Counted from the first letter of the stretch, positions 33,804-45,288 are shown. The stretch is 64,000 nt of DNA from Novosphingobium decolorationis (GCF_018417475.1 NZ_CP054856.1:744001-808000), one strand, 5' to 3'. The notes: generated by a model not told the origin, from the letters alone. Made by a program: numbers and translations.

Positions 33804-34460
33804 ATGCCGACACCTTTGACCTTTGCCGTGCCCAAGGGGCGTATTCTCGATGAAGCTCTGCCGCTGATGGCGCGCGCAGGCGTTGTTCCCGACGCCGAGT
33901 TTCATGACAAGAAGTCGCGCGCGCTTTCCTTTGCGTGCGAGAACAGCGACATGCGCCTCATCCGCGTGCGCGCGTTCGACGTTGCGACATTCGTCGCACA
34001 TGGCGCGGCGCAGGTCGGCATCGTCGGCTCGGACGTGGTCGAGGAGTTCAATTACCCCGATCTCTACGCGCCGGTCGATCTCGACATCGGGCACTGCCAC
34101 CTCTCGGTCGCCGAGATCAAGGGCGAGCAGACCGACACGCTGCCCTCGCACCTGCGCGTTGCCAGCAAGTACCCCAACCTCACCCGCCGCCACTTTGAAA
34201 AGCTGGGCGTGCAGGCCGAGGTCGTGAAGCTCAATGGCGCGATGGAACTGGCCCCGACGCTGGGCCTTTCCAGCCGCATCGTGGACCTTGTCTCGACCGG
34301 GCGGACCCTGAAGGAAAACGGCCTTATCGAGACGAGCAAGATCCTCGAGATCTCCGCCCGCCTCATCGTCAACCGCGCTGCGCTCAAGACCGACGAGCGC
34401 GTGGCGGCCCTCGTCGACGCTTTCCGCGCCGCCGTCGCGCGCGAGAAGGAAGCCGCCTGA
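33804..34460 (+). CDS. hisG: ATP phosphoribosyltransferase, short form
   Basis: The enzyme (218 residues) catalyses the first step of histidine synthesis, joining ATP and PRPP. It shows [15 protein letters not shown] at the start, [12 protein letters not shown], and the PRPP motif [17 protein letters not shown]. The chain lacks the C-terminal regulatory domain of long HisG, so it should need HisZ for activity and feedback control; no hisZ is in the window. ATG 33804 is chosen over a frame start 30 bases upstream because [13 protein letters not shown] is the conserved N-terminus. The stop overlaps hisD (TGATG). Confidence 0.94.
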   Translation: MPTPLTFAVPKGRILDEALPLMARAGVVPDAEFHDKKSRALSFACENSDMRLIRVRAFDVATFVAHGAAQVGIVGSDVVEEFNYPDLYAPVDLDIGHCHLSVAEIKGEQTDTLPSHLRVASKYPNLTRRHFEKLGVQAEVVKLNGAMELAPTLGLSSRIVDLVSTGRTLKENGLIETSKILEISARLIVNRAALKTDERVAALVDAFRAAVAREKEAA

Positions 34461-35749
34461 TGCAGCGCCTTTCCACCCGCGATCCCGGCTTCGAGGAGGC
34501 GTTCGCACGCGTCGTCGATGACCGGCGCGAAAGCGCGACCGACGTTGCCGCGGATGTCGCGGCGATCCTCAAGGACGTGCGCACGCGCGGTGATGCCGCG
34601 CTGGCTGAACTGACCGCGAAGTTCGACGGCCACGATCTCGACGCCACGGGCTGGCAGGTCTCGGCGCAGGACTGCAAGGCCGCCTTCGACGCGCTCGACC
34701 CCGACCTTCGCACCGCGCTTGAACTCGCCGCAGAGCGCATCCGGGCCTACCACGAGGCCCAGCTGCCCGAGAACCGCGACTACACCGATGCGGCAGGCGT
34801 GCGCCTGGGCGCGGTCTGGCGCGGGGTCGATGCCGCCGGGCTTTACGTGCCGGGTGGCCGCGCCGCCTACCCCTCCTCGATGCTGATGAACGCCATTCCC
34901 GCCAAGGTTGCGGGCGTGGAGCGTCTCGTTGTCGTCACCCCGACTCCCAAGGGCGAGGCGAATGCCCTGGTGCTCGCCGCCGCACACCTCGCCGGTGTGG
35001 ACGAAGTCTGGCGGGTGGGCGGAGCCCATGCGGTGGGCGCGCTGGCCTACGGCACCGCGCGCATCGCGCCGGTCGACGTCATCACTGGCCCGGGCAACGC
35101 CTGGGTCGCCGAAGCCAAGCGCCAGCTTTACGGCGTGGTCGGCATCGACATGGTTGCAGGGCCGAGCGAGATCCTCGTGATCGCGGATGGCAAGAACGAT
35201 CCGGTTCACACGGCCGCCGACCTTCTCAGCCAGGCCGAGCACGACCCCACCTCGCAGTCGATCCTCATCACCGACGATGCCGCCTTCGCCGAGGCCGTCG
35301 CCGAGGCCGTCGAGAGTGAGCTCTCCAAGCTTTCGACCGAAGGTACCGCGCGCACCTCGTGGAACGACAACGGCGTCATCGTCGTGGTCGAGAATTTCGA
35401 CGAGGCGCCTGCGCTCGCCAATCGCCTCGCCGCCGAACACGTCGAGATCGCCACCGACGATCCCGAAGCGATCTTTGCCAGGATCCGCCACGCAGGTTCG
35501 GTGTTCCTCGGGCGCATGACCCCCGAAGCGGTCGGGGACTATGTCGCCGGCCCCAACCACGTTCTTCCCACCGGGCGCCGCGCGCGCTTCTCCTCGGGGC
35601 TTTCCGTGCTGGACTTCATGAAGCGTACCAGCTTCATCCAGCTGAACGAGGCCGCCCTTGGCGCCGTCGGCCCCGCCGCCGTGGCGCTGGCCGAGGCCGA
35701 GGGTCTTCCCGCGCACGCCCGCTCCGTTTCCGTAAGGCTTGAAAAGTAA
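34460..35749 (+). CDS. hisD: Histidinol dehydrogenase
   Basis: The 429-residue enzyme performs the last two oxidations of histidine synthesis, from histidinol to histidine, with NAD and zinc. Key segments are YVPGGRAAYPSSMLMNAIPAKVAG, VGGAHAVGALAYGT, DMVAGPSEILVIAD, and the zinc-site QAEHDP followed by GPNHVLPTGRRARFSSGLSV. It overlaps hisG by one base and nusB by one base (TAATG), so hisG-hisD-nusB are translated as a unit. Confidence 0.96.
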   Translation: MQRLSTRDPGFEEAFARVVDDRRESATDVAADVAAILKDVRTRGDAALAELTAKFDGHDLDATGWQVSAQDCKAAFDALDPDLRTALELAAERIRAYHEAQLPENRDYTDAAGVRLGAVWRGVDAAGLYVPGGRAAYPSSMLMNAIPAKVAGVERLVVVTPTPKGEANALVLAAAHLAGVDEVWRVGGAHAVGALAYGTARIAPVDVITGPGNAWVAEAKRQLYGVVGIDMVAGPSEILVIADGKNDPVHTAADLLSQAEHDPTSQSILITDDAAFAEAVAEAVESELSKLSTEGTARTSWNDNGVIVVVENFDEAPALANRLAAEHVEIATDDPEAIFARIRHAGSVFLGRMTPEAVGDYVAGPNHVLPTGRRARFSSGLSVLDFMKRTSFIQLNEAALGAVGPAAVALAEAEGLPAHARSVSVRLEK

Positions 35750-36192
35750 TGTCCGGTTCCAAGAAATCGCGGGCTGCTGCCCGTCTCGCCGCCGTCCAGG
35801 CGCTCTACCAGTTCGACATGGAAGGCACGCCCCAGGCCAGCCTCCTCGACGAATTCCGCCGCCATCGCCTCGGCATGGAAATCGACGACGAGAAGTTCGC
35901 CGATGCGGACATTCCCTTCTTCGACGACGTGGTGAAGGGCGTGATCGCCCGCCGCGACGAAATCGACGAAGCGCTCTCGGCCAAGCTGGCCGAAGGCTGG
36001 GCCCTTACCCGCCTCGACAAGACCATGCTGCAGATCCTGCGCGCCGGTGCCTACGAGCTCATGGCCCGCGCCGACGTGCCGACCGGCGCGGCCATCACCG
36101 AATACGTCGATGTCGCCCACGCCTTTTTCGACGAGCGCGAAGCCAAGTTCGTGAACGGCGTCCTCGACGCGGTCGCGAAGTCGGTCCGCTAA
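35749..36192 (+). CDS. nusB: Transcription antitermination factor NusB
   Basis: This 147-residue all-helical protein has the NusB opening SRAAARLAAVQALYQFDM and the C-terminal ITEYVDVAHAFFDEREAKFVNGVLDAVAK. It binds boxA RNA with NusE to prevent premature termination in rRNA operons. Coupling to hisD is unusual functionally but common as gene order in sphingomonads. A terminator-like hairpin follows. Confidence 0.95.
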   Translation: MSGSKKSRAAARLAAVQALYQFDMEGTPQASLLDEFRRHRLGMEIDDEKFADADIPFFDDVVKGVIARRDEIDEALSAKLAEGWALTRLDKTMLQILRAGAYELMARADVPTGAAITEYVDVAHAFFDEREAKFVNGVLDAVAKSVR

Positions 36193-36208
36193 GCCCGATA
36201 CCCGGATT

Positions 36209-36242
36209 GACCGGAGCATCGCGTTCCGGTCTATCCTCTTTT
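36209..36242 (+). terminator. Terminator-like hairpin between nusB and thiL
   Basis: Arms GACCGGA (36209-36215) and TCCGGTC (36225-36231) are followed by a T-rich tract that ends three bases before the thiL ATG. It could end the his-nusB transcript or attenuate thiL. Confidence 0.55.
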
Positions 36243-36244
36243 CC

Positions 36245-37204
36245 ATGAGCTCCGAAACCGCCTTCATCTCGGCGCTGCGCAATCTTGCGTCCAGCACCGC
36301 TGCGCGCGGGCTGATGGACGATGCCGCCGTCCTGAACGTGGGCGGCGCGGACCTCGTCCTGACCATGGACACCGTGGTCGAGAGCGTGCATTTCCTCCCC
36401 GACGATCCGGCGCAGGACGTTGCCTGGAAGCTGGTTGCGGTCAACGCCTCGGACCTTTCGGCCAAGGGGGCTTCCCCGCTCGGCTGCCTCTATTCGCACG
36501 CGCTGGGCGAGGACGCCTGGGACACCGCCTTCCTGGAGGGGCTGGCCGAGGCCTGCCGCCATTTTACGCTGCCGCTGCTGGGCGGTGACACCGTACGCAT
36601 GCCCGAAGGCGCGCCGCGCAGCTTCTCACTGACCGCACTCGGCCAAGGCCCCGAAGGCACCGAGCCGCCCGCACGCACGATGGCCCGCCCCGGCGATATC
36701 GTGTGGGTCAGCGGCACCATCGGCGATTCCGGTCTCGGCCTCGGCATCCTGCTGGGAACACGCGCTGCGACAGGCCCCGAGGCGGACTGGCTGAAGGCGC
36801 GCTACCGCCGCCCTATGCCCCTCACCCCGCTGGGCCCGGCGCTTGCGCCCTACGTTCATGCGATGATGGATGTTTCAGACGGCCTCCTCGTCGACCTCTC
36901 TCGCCTGGCTGCGGCCAGCGCCGTCGGCGCCCGGATCGATCTTGGCGCCATGCCGCTGTCTCCGGCGTACTCGGCCCTTGCCGGAACCACGCGCGAGGCC
37001 CGCATGAAAGCGGCCTGTGCAGGCGATGACTACGTCCTGCTCTTCACCGCACCAGCGCAAAACACCGTCCACATCGAAGCCATCGCCAAGGCCATGGGCG
37101 GCGCGGTTCGTGCGCTCGGCACGATTGGCGCAGATGCGGGTCTGCACCTGACCTGCGAGGGTGCGGAAATCCCCCTTCCGACCCACCTTGGCTACGAGCA
37201 CTGA
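36245..37204 (+). CDS. thiL: Thiamine-monophosphate kinase
   Basis: The 319-residue enzyme phosphorylates thiamine monophosphate to the active cofactor TPP. It has the AIR-synthetase-related metal and ATP motifs: GLMDDAAVL, TMDTVVESVHF, AVNASDLSAKGASP, GGDTVRM, and MDVSDGLLVDLSRLA. No ribosome binding site is visible just before ATG 36245, where a T-rich tract sits. thiE, the preceding pathway step, is about 21 kb away on the other strand. Confidence 0.95.
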   Translation: MSSETAFISALRNLASSTAARGLMDDAAVLNVGGADLVLTMDTVVESVHFLPDDPAQDVAWKLVAVNASDLSAKGASPLGCLYSHALGEDAWDTAFLEGLAEACRHFTLPLLGGDTVRMPEGAPRSFSLTALGQGPEGTEPPARTMARPGDIVWVSGTIGDSGLGLGILLGTRAATGPEADWLKARYRRPMPLTPLGPALAPYVHAMMDVSDGLLVDLSRLAAASAVGARIDLGAMPLSPAYSALAGTTREARMKAACAGDDYVLLFTAPAQNTVHIEAIAKAMGGAVRALGTIGADAGLHLTCEGAEIPLPTHLGYEH

Positions 37205-37320
37205 CCACCTCCCCTGACAAGCAACTTGCCAGTTTCCCGGCACAGGCGTAGCTCTGAGAGCTCCTGAGCGGGAGAAACCCGCCGCAAGAACGATAATAAC
37301 AGTGGGAAGGGGACAATCGC

Positions 37321-39423
<2,103 letters not shown>

Positions 39424-39439
39424 CGGAGCGACCTGCCGA

Positions 39440-41383
39440 TCACCCTCCCGGGTGGTAGAAATCGTAGATCGTGCGCGCCACGGCCGCGCTGACACCGGGC
39501 GCGCGTTGCAGGTCTTCCAGGCTCGCCGCGCGCACCTTGCCTGCTGTCCCGAAATGCAGCAGCAGCGCGCGCTTGCGCGCCGGGCCGATGCCCGGGATTT
39601 CGTCGAGCGGGCTCGCGGTGATGGCGCGGCTGCGCTTGGCGCGGTGCGCCCCGATGACGTAGCGGTGGACCTCGTCGCGCAGACGCTGAAGGTAGAACAG
39701 CACCGGGGAATTGACCGGCAGCATCTTCTCGCGCCCGTCGGGAAAGTGGAACACCTCGCGCCCCTCGCGCCCGTGGTGCGGGCCCTTGGCAATGGCGATC
39801 AGCGTCACGTCCTCGACGCCCAGCTCCTCCAGAGCCTCCTTGACCGCGCTCATCTGCCCCTTGCCCCCGTCGATCAGGACGAGGTCGGGCCAGGTGCCGC
39901 TTTCGCGGTCCGGGTCCTCTTCCATTGCGCGGCCGAAACGGCGGGTCATGACCTCGCGCATCATCGCATAGTCGTCGTTCGACTGGGCTTCGCGGATGTT
40001 GAACTTGCGATACTGGTTCTTGATGTAGCCCTCGGGCCCCGCCACGACCATCGCGCCCAGCGCCTTGGTGCCCTGGATGTGCGAGTTGTCGTAGACCTCG
40101 ATGCGCTGCGGGATTTCAGAAAGTTCCAGGAACTCGGCCATCTCGCGCATGACCTTGGCCTGCGTGCCGCGTTCGGCCAGGCGTCTCTCCAAGGCCTCCA
40201 CGGCGTTGCGCGTCGCCTGCTCGACAAGGCGGCGGCGCGATCCACGCTGGGGCACCGAGATTTCCACCTTGTGCCCGGCCAGTTCGCGGAAGGCTTCGGA
40301 GAGGAGGTCGTTCTCGGGAATTTCGCGGTCGACGAGGATGACCTTGGCCGGCGGCACTTCCTCGTAGAACTGGGTGAGGAAGCTCTGCAGCACCTGCTCG
40401 TCGGAAAGGCCCTCGGTGTGCGTCGGGAAGAAGGCGCGGTGCCCCCAGTTCTGCCCGCCACGGATGAAGAAGGCCTGGATCCCGACCTGCCCATTGTTCA
40501 CCGCCATCGCGAAGATGTCGGCGCTGTCGAGCCCTTCGGCGTTGATCGCCTGGCTGCCCTGGATGAAGGTCGCCGCGCGCAGGCGGTCGCGCAGCATGGC
40601 CGCGCGCTCGAAGTCGAGCGCTGCGGCCGCCTCGGCCATCTGCGCCTCGATCTTGCGCTGCACCGCGTTGGACTTGCCCCCCAGGAAGTCCTTCGCTTCG
40701 CGCACCAGTTCCGCATACCCCGCCTCGTCGATGCGGCCCACGCATGGCGCCGAGCAGCGCTTGATCTGGTAGAGCAGGCAGGGGCGGTCACGGCGCGCAA
40801 AAAAGCTGTCCGTACAGCTCCTTAGAAGGAAGAGCTTCTGAAGCGCATTAATCGTGGTGTTGACCGATCCCGCGCTGGCGAAAGGGCCATAGTAATTGCC
40901 CTTGGCCTTGCGCGCGCCCCGGTGCTTCATGATCCGCGGATAGTCGTGATCGGCACGCAAAAGGATGAAGGGGAACGACTTGTCGTCGCGCAGCAGCACA
41001 TTGTAGGCGGGCCGAAAGCGCTTGATGAGCTGCGCTTCCAGGAGCAGCGCCTCGGCCTCGGAATTGGTCGTGACGATGGTCATCGAGCGGGTCTGGCTGA
41101 CCATGCGCTGGAGGCGCGAGGGCAGGCGTTCCCACTGCGTGTAGTTGGCAACGCGGTTGCGTAGGACGCGGGCCTTGCCGACGTAGAGAACCTCGCCGCG
41201 CGAATCCTGCATGCGGTAGACGCCCGGACGCGTGGGCAGCGTGCGCACGGTATCGCGGATCACCTCGACACCGGCTTCGAGGTCAGGCTTGTCCGACCCG
41301 CGCACGGTGGAGGTGGCCCGATCCTCGTTGAAGCGTTCGGTGCCTTGGGGAGTTTCCGGAGTTCCGGCCGGTGTTCGCGACAT
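39440..41383 (-). CDS. uvrC: Excinuclease ABC subunit C
   Basis: The 647-residue protein makes both incisions in nucleotide excision repair. In order it has an N-terminal GIY-YIG domain (RPGVYRMQDSRGEVLYVGKARVLRNRVANY), a UVR motif region (ALDFERAAMLRDRLRAA), an RNase H-like domain (VYDNSHIQGTKALGAMVV, LVLIDGGKGQMSAV) and a C-terminal helix-hairpin-helix pair (EIPGIGPARKRALLLHFG). A polar N-terminal extension of about 40 residues precedes the GIY-YIG domain. ATG 41383 is chosen because the longer frame upstream runs into unrelated sequence. Confidence 0.96.
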   Translation of the reverse strand: MSRTPAGTPETPQGTERFNEDRATSTVRGSDKPDLEAGVEVIRDTVRTLPTRPGVYRMQDSRGEVLYVGKARVLRNRVANYTQWERLPSRLQRMVSQTRSMTIVTTNSEAEALLLEAQLIKRFRPAYNVLLRDDKSFPFILLRADHDYPRIMKHRGARKAKGNYYGPFASAGSVNTTINALQKLFLLRSCTDSFFARRDRPCLLYQIKRCSAPCVGRIDEAGYAELVREAKDFLGGKSNAVQRKIEAQMAEAAAALDFERAAMLRDRLRAATFIQGSQAINAEGLDSADIFAMAVNNGQVGIQAFFIRGGQNWGHRAFFPTHTEGLSDEQVLQSFLTQFYEEVPPAKVILVDREIPENDLLSEAFRELAGHKVEISVPQRGSRRRLVEQATRNAVEALERRLAERGTQAKVMREMAEFLELSEIPQRIEVYDNSHIQGTKALGAMVVAGPEGYIKNQYRKFNIREAQSNDDYAMMREVMTRRFGRAMEEDPDRESGTWPDLVLIDGGKGQMSAVKEALEELGVEDVTLIAIAKGPHHGREGREVFHFPDGREKMLPVNSPVLFYLQRLRDEVHRYVIGAHRAKRSRAITASPLDEIPGIGPARKRALLLHFGTAGKVRAASLEDLQRAPGVSAAVARTIYDFYHPGG

Positions 41384-41459
41384 GTCCTCCAGATAGGGGC
41401 ACGGACGGCGCTTCTCCAGCCCCGTCCGCGTCCTATCCGCAGTTAAGCGGAGCCTGCCC

Positions 41460-44186
41460 TCAGAACAGCTTGCGGAAGTCGATACCGATGACGCGCCCTT
41501 GCGGATCGCGGTAGCCGCGCTGGTAGGCAATCGGGATCTCGCCTCCGGCATTGGTCACCTTCTGGCGCGAATCAAGGATGTTATCGACCGTGAAAGAGAG
41601 GCGCGAACCCTTGAGGAAGGGCATCTTCTGAACCAGGCTTTCCTTGCCCCCCAGGTCCATGAAGATGCGCAGGTCGAGTTCGAACGTACTGCCAAAGCGC
41701 AGGTCCGAGCTGCCCGGCGCGCCGGTCCCGTTGACGTGTGCGGGTGCGCTCCATTCGCCCTTCAGGCGCGCGCCGTTGCCATTGAGGAAGAACCCGCCCT
41801 CGGCCTCGATCGAATGGCGCGGCGTGCCGCCAGCGGCCAGCGATTCGCCCGACAGCTGGTCGAGCACGGGGCTGTTCGGACCGATCCGCACGTCCTCGGA
41901 CAGACGCCAGGTGTGGTAGAGCGAGAGGTTCCAACGCCCTCCCGGAGGTCCCCGGCGCGCGGGCGGGGGGGACGCGGGCACAGCCGCCGCTCCGGTGCGC
42001 GACGGCGGACCGTCCGAATTGCAGATCCGCTCACGCATCGCGGCGAGGCGTTCCTTGTCGATCGAGCCGTCTTCCTTGCGCAAACGCGCCAGCATCGGTT
42101 CGGGCAGCGCGGAAAGGTCGGGCTCCTGCCCTTCTGTACACAGCGCCGCCTTGATCGCCTCGAAGCGGGCCGGATCGAAGTTGCGCCCGCCGCCGGGACC
42201 TCCCGGACCGCCCGGCCCGCGGGGGGCATCGGCATTGGGAGAGCGCGCCGAGGGACCTCCCGAAGGAGGCTCGGTGGCGCCCAGGCTACCGCTGATATTG
42301 AAGCCCCAGCGCACGTTCGAACTCGACACCTTGTCGAAAGTCACCGGGCGCTGATCAATCGCAATGAGCGACCCGTTCTCGTCGCGTGTCACCCGATCCG
42401 GAAAGGCGGCCTCGATGGCGGGCGTCAGCAGTGGGAACGATTGCGAGACGTTATCCGAGCGGTTGCGGAAATACTCCAGGACCAGGTTTGAACGGTCGAG
42501 GAACGGCAGCTGCCAGTTGGCCGAGAGCTTGATGTCCCGCCGCTTCTCCTTGAGGAGATCCGGATTGCCCCCGCTTGTCGCGGTCACCAGCGCCGTTGTC
42601 GAATTGGTGAAATCATAGACCGAGACGTTGTAGTTCACGATCTGCGGCGCCCCCAGCTGCGAGAGCGTGGGCGCGGCCTCTTCGCCCAGGTACGTCGCCT
42701 GGAGCGTCAGCGTCTCGGTCGGTGACCAGGAGAGGCCCGCAGTCCAGTTGGTCAGCGTACCGAAGTCGGAGAGGTGGTTGATCCCGGCGCCCAGGTTCAG
42801 CGAGAGATCGCCGATGGCATCGAGGAAGTAGTTGTTCCGGCTCGTCAGCGGCAGTGCCAGGTTGACGCCCGCCGAGACATCGCCGCGCGTCAGGCGCACG
42901 GTGTCGAACTCGCTGCGGGTGTCATCGCTCAGCGTGCGCGAATAATTGTACCCGGCCTTGAGCGTCAGGCTCGCATCCCCCGCCGGGAGGCTGACCGGAC
43001 GGCCCGACAAGGTGGCCAGCGAGGTCAGCGCCAGCGTGCGGTTGCGCGCGAAGTCGACGCCCGGACCGGGAAGCTGGGGCAAGGCACCCGCGATGTCGAG
43101 CTCACCGGCAAGCGCATCGGCCTCGATCCCGCTCGTGTCGCGGCGGCGGTCCACCTGGGTCGCGGTGTCGGTGTAGGCGCCGTCGCCGGTGATGCTGAGC
43201 TGCCAGCCGTCAATCTGCCGGTTGTAGCCCAGACCGCCTTCGAACAGATCGGTCGAGACCCGCTGCGCAAGCGGATCGTCATAGGTGCGGATCTCGGAAT
43301 TGCCCGCGCCGTCGCTCAGCGTGAACGTGTCGAGGCCCGAGAGCGAATTGGTGACCGTGCGCGTATAGGCAAGGTTCCCGGTGATCTGGCCGTTCATGCC
43401 CCCTTCGCCGAGGCCCTGCGTGACGGTGCCGTTGATCTCCAGTTCGGATTCGTCGCCCGCAAGGCTGCGGAAGCGGCGGGGATCGGGATCGCCCGCCACG
43501 GTCGGCATCTCGCCCGGCTCGCGCGCGATGCCCCGCTCGTCCTCGGTCAGCATCGAGGTTTCGGTGAGCTTGGCCGACAGGTTATAGCGGCGCGGGCCCG
43601 ACACGCTGAAGATGCCGGTTTCCAGCTCATAATTGTCATAGCCGCCGCGCGTCGGGCGGTTGTATTCGCCCGCGCCGGTTCCCGCCGCGAAATTGTCCTT
43701 GAGGATCAGGTTGACCACCCGCTGGTCCGCCGAATAGCCGAATTGCAGCGCCACTTCCTCGGGCAGTACCTGCATCTGCCGGATGGCTTCGGGCGGAATG
43801 TTGCGCATCTCGCGCCAGCTGGTGATGCGCAGGCCATTGACCAGCATCACCGGACGCCCGCCGCCGCGCCCACGCCCGCTTCCCGTCTGGGGCGAGATCG
43901 CGTCGAGCAGCTCGGCGATGGAGGACGCGCCATAAGCCGCGATGTCGCTTTCCTCGAAGGTCTGGATCGGCTCGTAAGGCGTATCGACAGCGCCGGGCAG
44001 CACGCTGCGGCCCGTCACGATGATCTCGTTGCCGATAACGGCATCGGAACCGAGCGCCCCGCCGAGTTCTTCCTCGTCGTCCGTATTCGTGGCCGCGCTG
44101 CCCGGAGGGACCGACATGTCCTGGGCGGCGGCAAGTGCCGGCATCGAAACACTGGTGGCCAGGGCCAGAAGGTAGGTCAGTCGCAA
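41460..44186 (-). CDS. TonB-dependent outer membrane receptor with Gly/Pro-rich insertion
   Basis: The 908-residue precursor starts at TTG 44186 (GGAG seven bases upstream). It has a signal peptide ending MPALAAAQ, a plug domain (NEIIVTGRSVLPGAVDTPYEPIQTFEESDIAAYG is the family-typical opening, seen as VTGR then FEESDIAAYG), VMLVNGLRI, and a long beta-barrel closing with a C-terminal phenylalanine. The plug has a GRGRGGGRP stretch. Around 620-740 the barrel is interrupted by a low-complexity block with repeated GPGG units, two cysteines and proline-rich ends (see findings). The cargo is unknown; no iron or vitamin genes are adjacent. Confidence 0.88.
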   Translation of the reverse strand: MRLTYLLALATSVSMPALAAAQDMSVPPGSAATNTDDEEELGGALGSDAVIGNEIIVTGRSVLPGAVDTPYEPIQTFEESDIAAYGASSIAELLDAISPQTGSGRGRGGGRPVMLVNGLRITSWREMRNIPPEAIRQMQVLPEEVALQFGYSADQRVVNLILKDNFAAGTGAGEYNRPTRGGYDNYELETGIFSVSGPRRYNLSAKLTETSMLTEDERGIAREPGEMPTVAGDPDPRRFRSLAGDESELEINGTVTQGLGEGGMNGQITGNLAYTRTVTNSLSGLDTFTLSDGAGNSEIRTYDDPLAQRVSTDLFEGGLGYNRQIDGWQLSITGDGAYTDTATQVDRRRDTSGIEADALAGELDIAGALPQLPGPGVDFARNRTLALTSLATLSGRPVSLPAGDASLTLKAGYNYSRTLSDDTRSEFDTVRLTRGDVSAGVNLALPLTSRNNYFLDAIGDLSLNLGAGINHLSDFGTLTNWTAGLSWSPTETLTLQATYLGEEAAPTLSQLGAPQIVNYNVSVYDFTNSTTALVTATSGGNPDLLKEKRRDIKLSANWQLPFLDRSNLVLEYFRNRSDNVSQSFPLLTPAIEAAFPDRVTRDENGSLIAIDQRPVTFDKVSSSNVRWGFNISGSLGATEPPSGGPSARSPNADAPRGPGGPGGPGGGRNFDPARFEAIKAALCTEGQEPDLSALPEPMLARLRKEDGSIDKERLAAMRERICNSDGPPSRTGAAAVPASPPPARRGPPGGRWNLSLYHTWRLSEDVRIGPNSPVLDQLSGESLAAGGTPRHSIEAEGGFFLNGNGARLKGEWSAPAHVNGTGAPGSSDLRFGSTFELDLRIFMDLGGKESLVQKMPFLKGSRLSFTVDNILDSRQKVTNAGGEIPIAYQRGYRDPQGRVIGIDFRKLF

Positions 44187-44277
44187 ACACTGTCTCCGTA
44201 AAGAAATTCGGCCTCTCCCTGTGACGTCCTGCTGCCGTTTCGGATGTGTTTCGACAAGCCTTCGCGCGGTATCACTT

Positions 44278-44325
44278 TGTCGCAAATTGTGGGTCCTGCG
44301 ACAGGCCAATAAGTCCCGATTGGCC
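44278..44325. promoter_or_regulatory. Two adjacent inverted repeats upstream of infA and the TonB receptor
   Basis: TGTCGCA (44278-44284) pairs with TGCGACA (44297-44303). Immediately after, GGCCAAT (44304-44310) pairs with ATTGGCC (44319-44325). Both lie in the 228-base divergent region; their role is unknown. Confidence 0.45.
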
Positions 44326-44414
44326 TTCTTGTTGCGTGAAGGCTTCCATTTTGGCCGGTTGATGGCTATGTCGCGCCGCAAACACCCTACAAAACGATTG
44401 GATATTGATCGCCA

Positions 44415-44666
44415 ATGGCGAAAGAAGAACTTCTCGAAATGCGCGGCCGCATCGTTGAGCTGCTGCCCAACGCCATGTTCCGCGTCGAACTGGAAAACGG
44501 CCATGAGATCCTCGGCCACACGGCAGGCAAGATGCGCAAGAACCGCATCCGCGTGCTGGTGGGCGACGAGGTGCTGGTCGAACTGACCCCCTACGACCTG
44601 ACCAAGGGCCGTATCACCTACCGCTTCATGCCCGGACGCGGCGGCCCCGGCGGCTACTCGTCCTGA
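44415..44666 (+). CDS. infA: Translation initiation factor IF-1
   Basis: The 83-residue OB-fold protein has the IF-1 signature [45 protein letters not shown] and [14 protein letters not shown]. The usual chain ends at about residue 72; here a glycine-rich tail ([12 protein letters not shown]) follows. IF-1 occupies the A-site during initiation. It leads a likely operon infA-maf-RNase E/G-like-yacG with short spacers, an order common in sphingomonads. Confidence 0.97.
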   Translation: MAKEELLEMRGRIVELLPNAMFRVELENGHEILGHTAGKMRKNRIRVLVGDEVLVELTPYDLTKGRITYRFMPGRGGPGGYSS

Positions 44667-44684
44667 TCACCCAGTTGATCTGCC

Positions 44685-45281
44685 ATGACCGAGACTGCTG
44701 ACGCGGCGCCCGCGCCGCGCCTGGTCCTGGCCTCTGCCAGCCCGCGCCGTCGCGAATTGCTCGCGCGGCTCGGGGTGACACCCGCAGAGATCTGCGCCGC
44801 CGACATCGATGAGACGCCCGCAAAGGCCGAACTTCCGCGTGTATATGCCCGCCGCATGGCGCGTGAAAAGGCGCTGGCGATCCCGGACAGCGACGCGCAC
44901 ATCCTCGCGGGCGACACCGTGGTCTCCTGCGGACGGCGCATCCTGCCCAAGGCTGAGGACGAGGCGACCGCACGCGCTTGCCTCAAGCTGCTCTCGGGCC
45001 GACGCCACCGCGTTCTCAGCGCGATTGCCCTGCGCCATCCCGATGGCACGCTGCACGAGCGCCTGAGCGAGACCGTGGTCCGCTTCAAACCCCTGACCGC
45101 CGAGGAAATCGACGGTTACATCGCCAGCGGCGATTGGGACGGCAAGGCCGGTGGCTACGCCATCCAGGGCCGTGCCGAGGGCCTGATCGCCTGGATCCAG
45201 GGCAGCCATTCGGCTGTCGTCGGCCTGCCCCTGTTCGAAGCCCGCGCCCTGCTGAAGGCCGCCGGCTTCCCCCTCACCTGA
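44685..45281 (+). CDS. maf: Maf family nucleotide pyrophosphatase
   Basis: The 198-residue protein has the Maf signature LVLASASPRRRELLARLGV near the start, then AGDTVVSCGRRILPKAED and GKAGGYAIQGRAEGLIAWI. Maf proteins hydrolyse dTTP/UTP or modified nucleotides and affect septum formation when overproduced. It lies 18 bases after infA and seven before the RNase E/G-like gene. Confidence 0.94.
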   Translation: MTETADAAPAPRLVLASASPRRRELLARLGVTPAEICAADIDETPAKAELPRVYARRMAREKALAIPDSDAHILAGDTVVSCGRRILPKAEDEATARACLKLLSGRRHRVLSAIALRHPDGTLHERLSETVVRFKPLTAEEIDGYIASGDWDGKAGGYAIQGRAEGLIAWIQGSHSAVVGLPLFEARALLKAAGFPLT

Positions 45282-45288
45282 CATTTCG

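Noticed and set aside
36245..37204. TPP riboswitch ahead of thiL or thiE
   Set aside because: The conserved CTGAGA and ACCTGA-type elements of the thi box are not present upstream of either gene.
42774..44201. Long plus-strand frame opposite the TonB receptor
   Set aside because: Composition is Arg/Ala/Gly-rich shadow sequence, and the receptor on the other strand is well supported.
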